This document shows, piece after piece, positions 1-8,000 of a stretch of 22,280 nt of DNA (its first letter is position 1; each line of letters begins with the position of its first letter). The notes beneath the pieces are model-generated. The model did no database searches and was not told where the DNA came from. It saw only the letters and a list, made by a program, of their open reading frames with translations. A program made the translations under genes and the position numbers. Source of the DNA: an uncultured Clostridia bacterium (GTDB lineage Bacteria; Bacillota; Clostridia; TANB77; CAG-508); NCBI GenBank assembly GCA_947628925.1, contig CANRBU010000010.1:1-22280 (forward strand), read 5' to 3'.

Positions 1-224
1 TCTACAATATTTATTTTTATATCTTTATACATAACAGATGTATTTTTAGAAAGAATTGTAATTCCTCTTTCTTTTTCTAAGTCATTTGAATCCATTACTC
101 TTTCTTGTACTTGTTCATTATCTCTAAATACATGGCTTTGTTTTAACATTGCATCAACTAATGTAGTTTTACCATGATCAACGTGTGCTATAATTGCAAT
201 ATTCCTAATTTTTTCGTTGTTCAT
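1..224 (-). CDS. typA: Ribosome-associated GTPase TypA/BipA, N-terminal part (runs off the window)
   Basis: Only the first 74 codons are present. The start ATG at 224 follows an AAAGGA ribosome binding site. The G1/P-loop reads AHVDHGKTT (residues 13-21), followed by the family stretch ERVMDSNDLEKERGITI (residues 41-57), which carries the G2 threonine. 'MDSNDLEKERGITI' is typical of TypA/BipA; LepA and EF-G differ here. TypA is a translational GTPase that binds the 70S ribosome and is needed for ribosome assembly and stress or cold growth. It is the last visible gene of a minus-strand run after plsC, with a gap of about 100 bases. No in-frame CGG occurs in the visible part. The family assignment is firm; nothing can be said about the missing C-terminal domains. 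Confidence 0.93.
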   Translation of the reverse strand, partial: MNNEKIRNIAIIAHVDHGKTTLVDAMLKQSHVFRDNEQVQERVMDSNDLEKERGITILSKNTSVMYKDIKINIV

Positions 225-326
225 TTTTTTGTTTCATTCCTTTCTAAAGTGCAAACCTAGTCAATTTTTTAACTATTTTTAGCAATTTCTTATGTTTTTT
301 TAATTTATTTCAACCTTAGTATTATA

Positions 327-980
327 CTACTTTTTATTGTATTTGTCAAAATTTGATAGAGATTTAATAATTCCCATCATTTCTTGAGTTACTTTTTCTA
401 ATACTTCTTTTTCAGGATTTCTAGATTGATATTGTGAATAATCTAAAACTTTTCCATATCTTATAATTATTTTAGGGAATGGTCTTGAAGTAACTTCAAC
501 ACCTGCAGGTACAATTACAGTGCCTGTTCGTAAAGCCATAAATGCTGCACCTGTTTTTACTTTTACGCCTTTTTCTAACCCTCTAGTTGTACCTTCAGGA
601 AATAGTCCTAGTCCTTCTTTTTTTGATAATACCTTTAAAGATTTTTTCATTGCATCAACATCTTGTTTTCCTCTTTTTACTGGAATTACATCAAATTTTT
701 CTCCTAAGTTTCGTAAAAATGGATTTTTAAAAAGTTCTATTTTTGCTATAAAATTAACTTTTCTAGGACAATACACTACAACAGCTGGTACTTTAATATA
801 ATCAACATGGTTACCACAAAGTATAAAAGCTCCTTCTTCTGGGATATTTTCTACTCCTTCTACTTTAACACGATATACTACTTTATATAAAAATTTTAGT
901 GCACCCCATATTATTCTTCTTTGAAATTTTGTAAACCAGGTATCACCTGGCTTATCAAAGTTTTTTGAAGTATTTTTCAT
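327..980 (-). CDS. plsC: 1-acyl-sn-glycerol-3-phosphate acyltransferase (PlsC family)
   Basis: A 217-residue protein of the lysophosphatidate acyltransferase family, which transfers an acyl chain to lysophosphatidate at the inner membrane to make phosphatidate. The start at 980 is chosen because AGAAAGGA lies just upstream and the family fold begins soon after; the frame stays open further upstream but without a ribosome binding site. Seen motifs: block I GNHVDYIKVP (residues 56-65), block II IPVKRG (99-104), block III FPEGTTR (127-133) and the block IV-like IVPAGVE. Odd point: the catalytic block I is normally N-H-x4-D, but here the residue five after His58 is Lys63, and the nearest Asp is Asp60. 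This may be a shifted motif or a changed activity. It sits between the P-loop gene (43-base gap) and typA. Family certain; catalysis uncertain. Confidence 0.88.
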   Translation of the reverse strand: MKNTSKNFDKPGDTWFTKFQRRIIWGALKFLYKVVYRVKVEGVENIPEEGAFILCGNHVDYIKVPAVVVYCPRKVNFIAKIELFKNPFLRNLGEKFDVIPVKRGKQDVDAMKKSLKVLSKKEGLGLFPEGTTRGLEKGVKVKTGAAFMALRTGTVIVPAGVEVTSRPFPKIIIRYGKVLDYSQYQSRNPEKEVLEKVTQEMMGIIKSLSNFDKYNKK

Positions 981-1023
981 TTTTATTTCATTCCTTTCTT
1001 GTTCGGTTGGAAAAGATTTCTTT

Positions 1024-1894
1024 CTATATATTTTCTCCGTTTTGTGGTACATAAATATTTTTAACAACAATCTCTAAATCAACAATATTCATTGAAGTTA
1101 GATTTTCAATTTCCTTTGTTGCTTTTTCTTTGAATTCTTTTATTTCTGTTATTACATTAGTTCCATAAGTTACTGTTACTTCCATATACAAGCTTGCGCC
1201 TTCACCAAAGTTTGACACACGCACTTTTTGAATTTTATAGATTCCTTGTGTTTTACTAGCTAAATATTCTAATATTTGCCTAAAAACTGTGTCAGAAATT
1301 GTAAAATTCCCCATATAACTAAAAGTTGGTCTTATGATTGATTTTTCTGATATGTATGGTTTTTCCCCTCTTCCTTTACTTTTAAAAATTTGTAATGGGT
1401 CTAATAAATATCCTGAAAAATCTTTTTTTATCTCAAAAGTTGGAACAGGTATAACATGCTTTCCTTCTGTTACTCTTATCCTTCTTGCTGTTTCCATTTC
1501 TTGCTGTGTTGCTACTTGGTCAATATAGATAATTTCTTGAACTTCTGGCAATCCCAAGTTTGTAGCTATTTTTTTTACCATTCCATCAGATGTTCCTAAT
1601 ATTAGTATTTTTTCTGGTTTATACTGTCTTATTGCTTTAATTATTTCTTGTTTTTCTTCTTCTTTATAAAATAAAGCATGTTTTACTGTTTCTATTTTTG
1701 TTGATGCTTTTTTGGCTGATTCTCCAGCAATTACTTCATTACCTTTAATAAGTAAACCGTCATCTATTATATAATCTATATCTTTTTCACTAGCTACCAT
1801 TTGTGCACGGTAACTTTTACCTGTTCCTGATGGTCCAACAAAGGCATATACTTCAATTTTGTGTCCGGCTAAACATTTCTTTTATTAAATCCAT
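1024..1894 (-). CDS. P-loop NTPase with C-terminal Asp23/Gls24-like domain; needs a +1 frameshift at CGG
   Basis: The reading frame from 1800 to 1024 has no start that includes the nucleotide-binding loop. Upstream, ATG at 1894 follows AGAAGGG with good spacing and opens MDLIKEMFS, then meets CGG (1867-1865); staying in frame gives TQN and a stop. Skipping one base at CGG gives GHKIEVYAFVGPSGTGKS (residues 10-27), a perfect Walker A, running on without a break for 289 residues in total. The middle region (IIDDGLLIKG, then KILILGTSDGMVKKIA) resembles the ATP-binding proteins common in Clostridia. The last ~110 residues (MGNFTISDTVFRQILEYLA onward) look like an Asp23/Gls24 envelope-stress domain. 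The function is unknown. It lies 18 bases after the transglutaminase-like gene and before plsC, suggesting an envelope-related operon. Alternatives are a pseudogene or a sequencing insertion, but see the shared CGG pattern. Confidence 0.8.
1865..1867 (-). other. Putative +1 recoding site 1 (CGG codon) in the P-loop gene
   Basis: Read on the minus strand the codons are ATG TTT AGC CGG ACA CAA AAT TGA in the initiating frame, and GGA CAC AAA ATT GAA in the +1 frame after the skipped C. The initiating frame ends four codons after CGG. CGG is codon 10 of the gene. Confidence 0.7.
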
Positions 1895-1912
1895 TTAAAA
1901 TTCCCTTCTTTA

Positions 1913-3064
1913 TTAATAACCATTAAAACTAATTGTTGGATACGTATAGTCTCGTCCTTCTTCTGTAAAACGTGTACTAGCATAATGGTCTTGTTCCATT
2001 TCTCTTCTACCTTTTAGAAAATATCTATACTTTGTTTCTGCTGTAATATATCCATTTCCTATAATAACAGGGTCATCCCAAGTTACATCCATCCCATACC
2101 ATTTTTCATTAAGTTGTACATAATTCCATGCATGGTTTTCTGTATTTCCTTTAGAATTTATACCTGTTCCTATTACTAAAATACATGGAATATTCAATTC
2201 ATCTAATAAATATTTAAAAGCTTCTGCATAACCTTCACACACACATTCATGGTTAATTAAAGCTCCATAAATATTATATATGTTATCTTTTGAAACCGTA
2301 GTATCATATTGAATACTATCTACTAGATAATCATGTATCATTTTAATATCATCATATGCATTTCCTGTTTTTTTAACTAATATTTGATTTTTTACATTTT
2401 CAACTTCTTGTATTGCTTGTTTTACTTGTTCTTCAGAAGTATATTCATCTGCAAAATAGTTTGGTTGTGCTCCACTATTAATAAATACCCTATAGCTCTT
2501 TTTTGCAAATGTAGTAGTTGTTTCTATGTTTAAATATAGTTTATTTGCTGTAATATAAAAAACTTCTGGGTTATCATATAAATAAGTTTCTACTGCTGAT
2601 TGATAATACTCCCCCAGTCTTTCATCTCCACCTTCTGTTGATAACAACTCAGAAAAACTTGTACCTAAATCAATTTGTGCTGTTCCTGTTTTCATACGTT
2701 CCTTATTTTGCTCTAATGCTTGATAAATTATCTTTGCTTCATCTTCTAATTGTGAATAAAAATAATTCGCTTGTACAGTTGGTACATTTCCTAATTCTCC
2801 CGCTGTTGGAGTACTTGGTATTTGGTTTAAAATATCATCATTTGTTGATTCTATAATTTCTGGAGTTGTTTTCTTACTTGTATCTTCTACATCACTAAAT
2901 AGACTTTCATATGTTGAAACTATATTTTCTACTTTTTCTATGGCATTTCCATTTGTAACTTCTTGATAAACTAATATTCCTAAAATAACCATAATTATTA
3001 GTAATAACATTGCAACAATAGTTATAATAAAATCTACAATAGCTTTAACAAATACATTTTTCAT
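1913..3064 (-). CDS. Membrane-anchored transglutaminase-like (papain-fold) protein
   Basis: A protein of about 383 residues. The start at 3064 (MKNVFVKAIVDF) is preferred over an ATG at 3070 because AAAGGA is only three bases from the latter. Residues ~7-35 form one hydrophobic helix, so the rest is probably outside the membrane. The C-terminal part holds a transglutaminase-like core with the usual Cys-His-Asp triad: Cys276 in HECVCEGYAEAFKYL, His311 in NHAWNYV and Asp326 in WYGMDVTWDDP. Families of this kind act as cysteine proteases, peptide cross-linkers or cell-wall-associated enzymes; the substrate here is unknown. It is first in the minus-strand run TGase / P-loop gene / plsC / typA and has its own promoter at 3097-3125. 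No in-frame CGG. Confidence 0.82.
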   Translation of the reverse strand: MKNVFVKAIVDFIITIVAMLLLIIMVILGILVYQEVTNGNAIEKVENIVSTYESLFSDVEDTSKKTTPEIIESTNDDILNQIPSTPTAGELGNVPTVQANYFYSQLEDEAKIIYQALEQNKERMKTGTAQIDLGTSFSELLSTEGGDERLGEYYQSAVETYLYDNPEVFYITANKLYLNIETTTTFAKKSYRVFINSGAQPNYFADEYTSEEQVKQAIQEVENVKNQILVKKTGNAYDDIKMIHDYLVDSIQYDTTVSKDNIYNIYGALINHECVCEGYAEAFKYLLDELNIPCILVIGTGINSKGNTENHAWNYVQLNEKWYGMDVTWDDPVIIGNGYITAETKYRYFLKGRREMEQDHYASTRFTEEGRDYTYPTISFNGY

Positions 3065-3096
3065 TGGCATCTTTCCTTTTTTTATTCATCATTTCT

Positions 3097-3125
3097 ATTA
3101 TATCATTTTTATCTTTTTTTGTCTA
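3097..3125 (-). promoter_or_regulatory. Sigma-A-type promoter for the transglutaminase / P-loop / plsC run
   Basis: Minus-strand -35 TAGACA (3125-3120), 17-base spacer, -10 TATAAT (3102-3097), about 33 bases before the start at 3064. Confidence 0.6.
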
Positions 3126-3141
3126 TGAAAACTATAAAAAA

Positions 3142-3188
3142 GACGTCAATTTTAAAATGCATTTATATGCATTTTAAAATAACGCCTT
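3142..3188 (-). terminator. Strong hairpin terminator after the 3206-3781 gene
   Basis: A perfect 14-base inverted repeat ATTTTAAAATGCAT / ATGCATTTTAAAAT (3149-3162 and 3167-3180) with a 4-base loop, extended outward by near-complementary GACGTC/GGCGTT arms. On the minus strand it is followed by a run of six T. It separates the small anchored protein from the downstream operon. Confidence 0.8.
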
Positions 3189-3205
3189 AATTTTTTATAT
3201 ATTTA

Positions 3206-3781
3206 TTATTGTTGTGATTGAATAGTAAAGTCATATGCGTTTGCAATATCTGATGTTGTTGCAGCATTTATTTCGTTTGTATCACCTGGTAATACAGATG
3301 GTAAGATTCCGTTTAATCTTGCATATTCTGAACCATCTTTGTTTGTAAATACTACTACTATTCCTTCGCCTTCAAAGTTTTGTGATGAATCATTTCTTAC
3401 TGTTGCTGTTAATCTTGACATTCCACCTTCTGCAACTAATTTAATATCAGTAACTGTTAAACCTTTATAAGTTTTTGGTTCTAATAATTTTGAAGATGTG
3501 TTTTCTTTTGTTCCACCTTCAACTTTAGCGTTTTCTGTATTGTTCATATCAATTAAAGTATATTCTGGTAAAGGTGTTTCTTCTCCATTATCAGTTTCGT
3601 TAGTTTCGCTACTGCTTTTAGCAGAACCTGTTTCTCCTTTTTCATCTTTGCTTTGGGTATTTTTAACCACTAAACACACTGTGATTACAACTGCAATTAA
3701 TAAAATAACAATATAAACAAATGGTGCCTTTGATAATTTCTTTTTATTATTGGTTTTCTTTGTTTTTGATTGCTGTGGCAT
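3206..3781 (-). CDS. Small membrane-anchored extracytoplasmic protein (FxLYD-like domain)
   Basis: 191 residues. The start at 3781 is supported by AAAGGAGG eight bases upstream. A lysine-rich cytoplasmic N-terminus (residues 1-18) precedes a single hydrophobic helix (about 20-40). A low-complexity Ser/Glu/Thr linker follows, then a compact C-terminal domain (about 105-191) of alternating beta-type segments (GLTVTDIKLVAEGG, LTATVRNDSS, GIVVVFTNKDG, GDTNEI). This pattern resembles FxLYD/DUF-type beta-sandwich domains of Gram-positive surface proteins. The function is not known. It is monocistronic: own promoter at 3813-3841 and strong terminator at 3142-3188. No in-frame CGG. Confidence 0.75.
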   Translation of the reverse strand: MPQQSKTKKTNNKKKLSKAPFVYIVILLIAVVITVCLVVKNTQSKDEKGETGSAKSSSETNETDNGEETPLPEYTLIDMNNTENAKVEGGTKENTSSKLLEPKTYKGLTVTDIKLVAEGGMSRLTATVRNDSSQNFEGEGIVVVFTNKDGSEYARLNGILPSVLPGDTNEINAATTSDIANAYDFTIQSQQ

Positions 3782-3812
3782 AATAGTTTCCTCCTTTGTT
3801 TTTTATATATAT

Positions 3813-3841
3813 AATTTATCATTTTTTTTTTATTTTGTAAA
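3813..3841 (-). promoter_or_regulatory. Sigma-A-type promoter for the anchored protein
   Basis: Minus-strand -35 TTTACA (3841-3836), 17-base spacer, -10 TAAATT (3818-3813), upstream of the AAAGGAGG site of the gene starting at 3781. Confidence 0.5.
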
Positions 3842-3884
3842 GAGTTTTTTTGTAGAATTTTATTTTTTTAATAAAAACTTATTT

Positions 3885-3913
3885 GTATAATTTTTCTAAA
3901 CAAGGAAATACTA
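3885..3913 (+). promoter_or_regulatory. Candidate sigma-G-type (forespore) promoter of the germination operon
   Basis: GTATA at 3885-3889 and AATACTA at 3907-3913 are 17 bases apart. This resembles the forespore sigma-G pattern (gnATR, 17-18 bases, CATnnTA) with one mismatch in the -10. The position, about 30 bases before gerA, fits, and gerA operons in Bacillus are sigma-G dependent. A TATAAT string at 3886-3891 overlaps but has no convincing -35. Confidence 0.42.
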
Positions 3914-3946
3914 GTATTATCGGTTTTTATAGGAAAGGGGAATTTT

Positions 3947-5666
3947 ATGGATGTAAAACAATTAATTACAAAATTATTTACTTATACTCCTCAAGAAGAA
4001 TATAACTTTACACTTTTACAAGACTCAAAAGATGATGTAACAAATCAAAAATCTAGTTCAAATTCTAAGACCGAGCCTAAGGAATTATATCCTTCTTTAA
4101 AAGTTAATTTAGAATATGTAAAATCAAAATATAATTCTATGATAAACAGTGATATCGTTATTAGAGAATTTACTTTAATTGCTCGTGGCAAACAATATTC
4201 TGCTTTTTTACTTTATATTGATGGAATGATTAATACAGACATCATGAATAAATTTATTTTGGAACCTTTAATGCTTAGAAACAGAAGTAATTTATATGAC
4301 AATGAACAAAATAGAGTTATTTCTGAAGCTGTTGCAAACAATATTACTGTTAGAAAAGTTAAAAAATTTAACCTTGCAGATTATATTATGAATTGCCTAA
4401 TGCCACAAAATACAGTTAACCAATATTCAGATTTTAGTACAATTTTTAATGACATTAACTCAGGTAATTGTGCTTTATTTGTCGATACATTAAATATTGC
4501 TTTTGATATTGAAGTAAAAGGTTTTGAAAAACGAAGTATTGAAAAACCTGAAAATGAGATTGTTATAAAAGGTGCACATGAAGCCTTTGTTGAAAACATC
4601 CGTACAAATACTTCCTTAATAAGAAGAAGTGTTCACAACGAAAATTTAATTATTGAAAGCATACAAATTGGTGATATTACAAAAACCAGTTGTGCTTTAT
4701 GCTATATAAAAACTCTTGCAAATTCAGATTTAGTTGCAGAAGTGCGTTATCGCTTAAATAATTTAGAAATTGATTCTATGTTATCAAGTGGTCAATTAGA
4801 GCAAATGATTGTTGATAGTAATTTAATTTCAGTTCCTCAGACAATCTCAACTGAAAGACCTGATAAAGCAACAAGTTATTTGTTAGATGGTCGTGTAGTT
4901 TTGTTAGTTAATGGTGCTCCTTATGCATTAGTTGTTCCAGCTGTTTTCACTGATTTTTTATCAACACCTGATGATAAAAATATGAAAACCAGTTTTTCTA
5001 ATTTTATAAAATGGATTCGTATTTTAGCAACTTTTATAAGTTTATTATTACCTCGGACTTTATGTTGCAATTGCCAGTTTTCATCAAGAACTGTTACCAA
5101 CTGATTTGCTGTATTCAATTCTAGCATCTCGTGAAACAGTTCCATTTCCTGTTATATTTGAAATTTTACTTTTAGAAATATCTTTTGAATTGATACGTGA
5201 AGCTGGTATTCGAGTTCCTTCACCTATTGGTCCAACTATTGGAATTGTTGGTGCACTTATTATTGGTCAATCTGCCGTATCTGCTGGAATTGTCAGTCCA
5301 ATTTTAATTATTATTGTGGCCATGACTGGTATTGCCTCTTTTGCAGTTCCTGACTATTCTTTTAGTTTTCACCTAAGGATATATAGATTTGTTTTTATAT
5401 TTTTAGGATATTGTTGTGGATTTTTAGGTATTGGTCTAGGCTTTTTAGTTTATATTGCTGTTCTTTGTGATACAAAATCCTTTGGAATACCTTTTACTTC
5501 TGGCATTTCGCCTTTGCAAAAAACAGTTGGACATTCATATTTTTTACAACCTATTTGGTTACGTGAATTTCGTGCTAGTTATTTAGATGCTAAAAAAGAA
5601 GAAAAACAAGAAAAAATATCTATGAGGTGGAAATATCCATCTTTGAAAAAGGAGGATTCACAATGA
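3947..5666 (+). CDS. gerA: Spore germinant receptor A subunit (GerA family); needs a +1 frameshift at CGG
   Basis: The start ATG follows AAAGGGG. The first frame runs 3947-5104 and carries the N-terminal soluble GerA domain (for example LYPSLKVNLEYVKSKYNS, NSDIVIREFTLIARGK) up to the first membrane helix, ILATFISLLLP. It then meets CGG at 5054-5056 (codon 370); staying in frame gives a short junk tail and a stop. Skipping one base gives GLYVAIASFHQELLPT and continues without a gap through the conserved SRETVPFPVIFE, EAGIRVPSP, GALIIGQSAVSAGIVSP and the remaining helices to 5666, 572 residues in total. This matches the usual length and order of GerA A subunits, which sit in the spore inner membrane with B and C subunits and respond to nutrient germinants. 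The stop overlaps the gerB start (ATGA), implying coupled translation. Alternatives: a disrupted gene or a base insertion error. Confidence 0.88.
5054..5056 (+). other. Putative +1 recoding site 2 (CGG codon) in gerA
   Basis: Codons TTA TTA TTA CCT CGG ACT in the first frame; C skipped, then GGA CTT TAT GTT GCA in the +1 frame. The first frame continues to a TGA at 5102-5104. This is the only in-frame CGG of all plus-strand genes in the window. Confidence 0.72.
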
Positions 5667-6757
5667 CAGATACAAAAATAACTTCTAAAGAAGCAATCAT
5701 GTTAATAGTAACAATATTTGTATCACATACAATTGTAACTTTACCGCAAAATTTACTAAGTAACACCAAGTCTGCTACTCTTATTAATTTAGTATATGTA
5801 GGAATTATTGCACTTTTACTTGCTTATGTGATTTACCGCTTATTAAAAAATTTTGCTTCTTTAGATATTATTGATATTTCTGAATATTTAGGTGGAAAAG
5901 CTTTAAAAAATATTATTGGTGGAATTTTTATAACATATTTTATTGTAACAAGTAGTAATTTATTGCGTGAATTTTGTGAAGGTTTGCGTGTTGCATTTTT
6001 CCCTATGACAAACATTTTGTATATTTTAATACCTTTTATTATTATGTTGTTTATTACAAATTATTTATCTTTTGGGAGTAATATAAAAGCAATTTCTTTA
6101 ATATTTCCATTAGTTTTAGTTAGTATTGTATTTCTGTTTTTTGGAAATTTTGGAAATTTTAGTTTTGAAAGAATGTTTCCTGTTCTAGGAAAAGGTTTTA
6201 CAGATACTTTTATTACTGGAATTGGCAATATTTTTGCTTTTAGTGGGATTTCTTGCCTTTATTTTATTCCTCCTTATTTGCAAGAACCTAATAAAATGAA
6301 ACAAGTTTGTTTAAGTTCAGTAATTATTGGTCTTTTATACTTTCTTTTTTGCACTGCAACTATTTTACTTTTGTTTTCATTTTTTGTTGATGTAGATGAA
6401 GTATTACCACTTTTTTCTGCTGCTAGTTATATTGAATTTGGAGTATTTTTTCAAAGGTTAGAATCTTTTTTTATGCTGATTTGGATTTTAGAAATTGGTG
6501 CTTACTTAATCATTACAAACCGCTTTTCAATTAGTATTTTTCAAAAAATAACTAATTTGAAATCCCAAAAAGCTTTATCAATGATTTTTCCTTTATTACT
6601 TTTAGGAATTGCACTATTGCCTAAAAATTACTCTGTAATACGTTTTTTAGAAAGTAATATATATGCATATTTTATTATTGGAATTGTGTTTGTACTTGCA
6701 ATTATTATTTTAATTTTAGCTAATTTAAAGAAACAGAAAGAGAGGAAAATTCAATGA
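5663..6757 (+). CDS. gerB: Spore germinant receptor B subunit (GerB/GerAB family permease)
   Basis: 364 residues. The start at 5663 (MTDTKITSKEAIML) is chosen because AAGGAGG lies eight bases upstream and the ATGA overlap with gerA is typical; the frame is open further upstream but lacks support. The protein is almost entirely hydrophobic with about ten helices and shows the GerAB hallmarks of the APC transporter superfamily (early ITSKEAIMLIVT, then NLLREFCEGLRVAFFPMTN). In characterised receptors the B subunit binds the nutrient ligand. It ends in an ATGA overlap with gerC. No in-frame CGG. Confidence 0.9.
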   Translation: MTDTKITSKEAIMLIVTIFVSHTIVTLPQNLLSNTKSATLINLVYVGIIALLLAYVIYRLLKNFASLDIIDISEYLGGKALKNIIGGIFITYFIVTSSNLLREFCEGLRVAFFPMTNILYILIPFIIMLFITNYLSFGSNIKAISLIFPLVLVSIVFLFFGNFGNFSFERMFPVLGKGFTDTFITGIGNIFAFSGISCLYFIPPYLQEPNKMKQVCLSSVIIGLLYFLFCTATILLLFSFFVDVDEVLPLFSAASYIEFGVFFQRLESFFMLIWILEIGAYLIITNRFSISIFQKITNLKSQKALSMIFPLLLLGIALLPKNYSVIRFLESNIYAYFIIGIVFVLAIIILILANLKKQKERKIQ

Positions 6758-7977
6758 AACATTTATTAAAAATATGTGCTTTTGTTATTATTTTTGTAAT
6801 ATTAACTGTTTCTTTTTCAAATTCATACACACGAGTAAATTTAGACAATATAGCTGTTGTTGTAGCAATGGGGATTGATAAAGATGAAAATAATAAAATA
6901 AAAGTATGTTTTCAATTTACAAACCCTTCTTCCATTTCTGAAAGTGGCTCATCTGAAACCGCTTCATCAGTTCTTAAATCTGTTGATGCTTCATCTATAA
7001 GTTCTGCTGTGAATTCTATGAATAGCTACTTGGGAAAGGAATTAACTCTTGCCCATTGTAAATTAATAGTATTTTCAGAAGAACTTGCAAAAGAAGGAAT
7101 TGGAGATATAATATATACTTTGATGAATGATGCTCAAGTACGTCCTTCTTGCAATGTTGTAGTAAGCAAATGTTCTGCTGAATATTACATTAATAATTCC
7201 AAGCCAATTTTAGAACCTTTAATTTCAAAATATTATGAATTATTTATTAATTCTAATTTATTTACTGGATATACCTCAAATGCAACTTTAGGACGTTTTT
7301 TTGACAATATGATTTGTCAATCTTGTGATCCTTTTGCTATTTTAGGTGGAATAAATTTGCAATTAGAAAATAATTCTGAAATTGTTCCAAATAATGACGA
7401 AAGTTCTGATATTTCGAATTCAGCTAGTTTATCAGGTTCAACAGTTTCTGAAAATGTTGGTTTAGCTGTTTTTAAAGAAGGTATTCTTGTTGGAGAATTA
7501 AATGCAATAGAAACACTTGCTTTTATGAACATTGGTAATCAATTAAAAGGTTTTTTAATATCTGTACCAAGCCCTCATGTAGAAAATCAAAATATTGATA
7601 TTTATTTAACACCTTCTAGAAATACAAAAATTGATGTGTCTATTGTAAATGGGTCACCATATATAAAAATAAATTGTAAATATGTTGGTCAAATTTACTC
7701 TATGACAAATGATTCAAATTATTTGGATACAGATGTATTAGAACGTATTTCACAAGCTTGTAATAGATATTTAGAATATGTATTTACAGAATATTTATAT
7801 AAAACTTCAAAAGAATACAAAAGTGATATAAATGCTATAGGAAAAACTTCATTAAAACTATTTCCAACAATTGAACAATATGAAGAATATGGTTGGAGAG
7901 AACATTATCAAGATAGCTTTTTTGAGGTAACTGTTGATACAAATGTAAAATCTTCTTCTTTGTTAAGTGATTCATAA
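6754..7977 (+). CDS. gerC: Spore germinant receptor C subunit (Ger(x)C family), without lipobox cysteine
   Basis: 407 residues; the start overlaps the gerB stop and GAGAGGA lies just upstream. After an N-terminal hydrophobic segment (residues 5-24) comes NLDNIAVVVAMGID, the conserved opening of GerC proteins, then KVCFQF, the ELTLAHCKLIVFSEELA region and a long C-terminal domain ending near YGWREHYQDSFFEV. Classical GerC proteins are lipoproteins with an L-x-x-C-W-D type lipobox just before this opening. Here the matching stretch is SFSNSYTRVNLDN with no Cys, so the protein is probably held by an uncleaved signal anchor. No in-frame CGG. Confidence 0.88.
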   Translation: MKHLLKICAFVIIFVILTVSFSNSYTRVNLDNIAVVVAMGIDKDENNKIKVCFQFTNPSSISESGSSETASSVLKSVDASSISSAVNSMNSYLGKELTLAHCKLIVFSEELAKEGIGDIIYTLMNDAQVRPSCNVVVSKCSAEYYINNSKPILEPLISKYYELFINSNLFTGYTSNATLGRFFDNMICQSCDPFAILGGINLQLENNSEIVPNNDESSDISNSASLSGSTVSENVGLAVFKEGILVGELNAIETLAFMNIGNQLKGFLISVPSPHVENQNIDIYLTPSRNTKIDVSIVNGSPYIKINCKYVGQIYSMTNDSNYLDTDVLERISQACNRYLEYVFTEYLYKTSKEYKSDINAIGKTSLKLFPTIEQYEEYGWREHYQDSFFEVTVDTNVKSSSLLSDS

Positions 7978-8000
7978 ATTTTTTAGGAGGAGCAACTCAG

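Noticed and set aside
1024..5666. Calling the P-loop gene and gerA pseudogenes
   Set aside because: Apart from the CGG site both have clean, conserved reading frames, good ribosome binding sites and intact neighbours, and mtaB shows the same signature.
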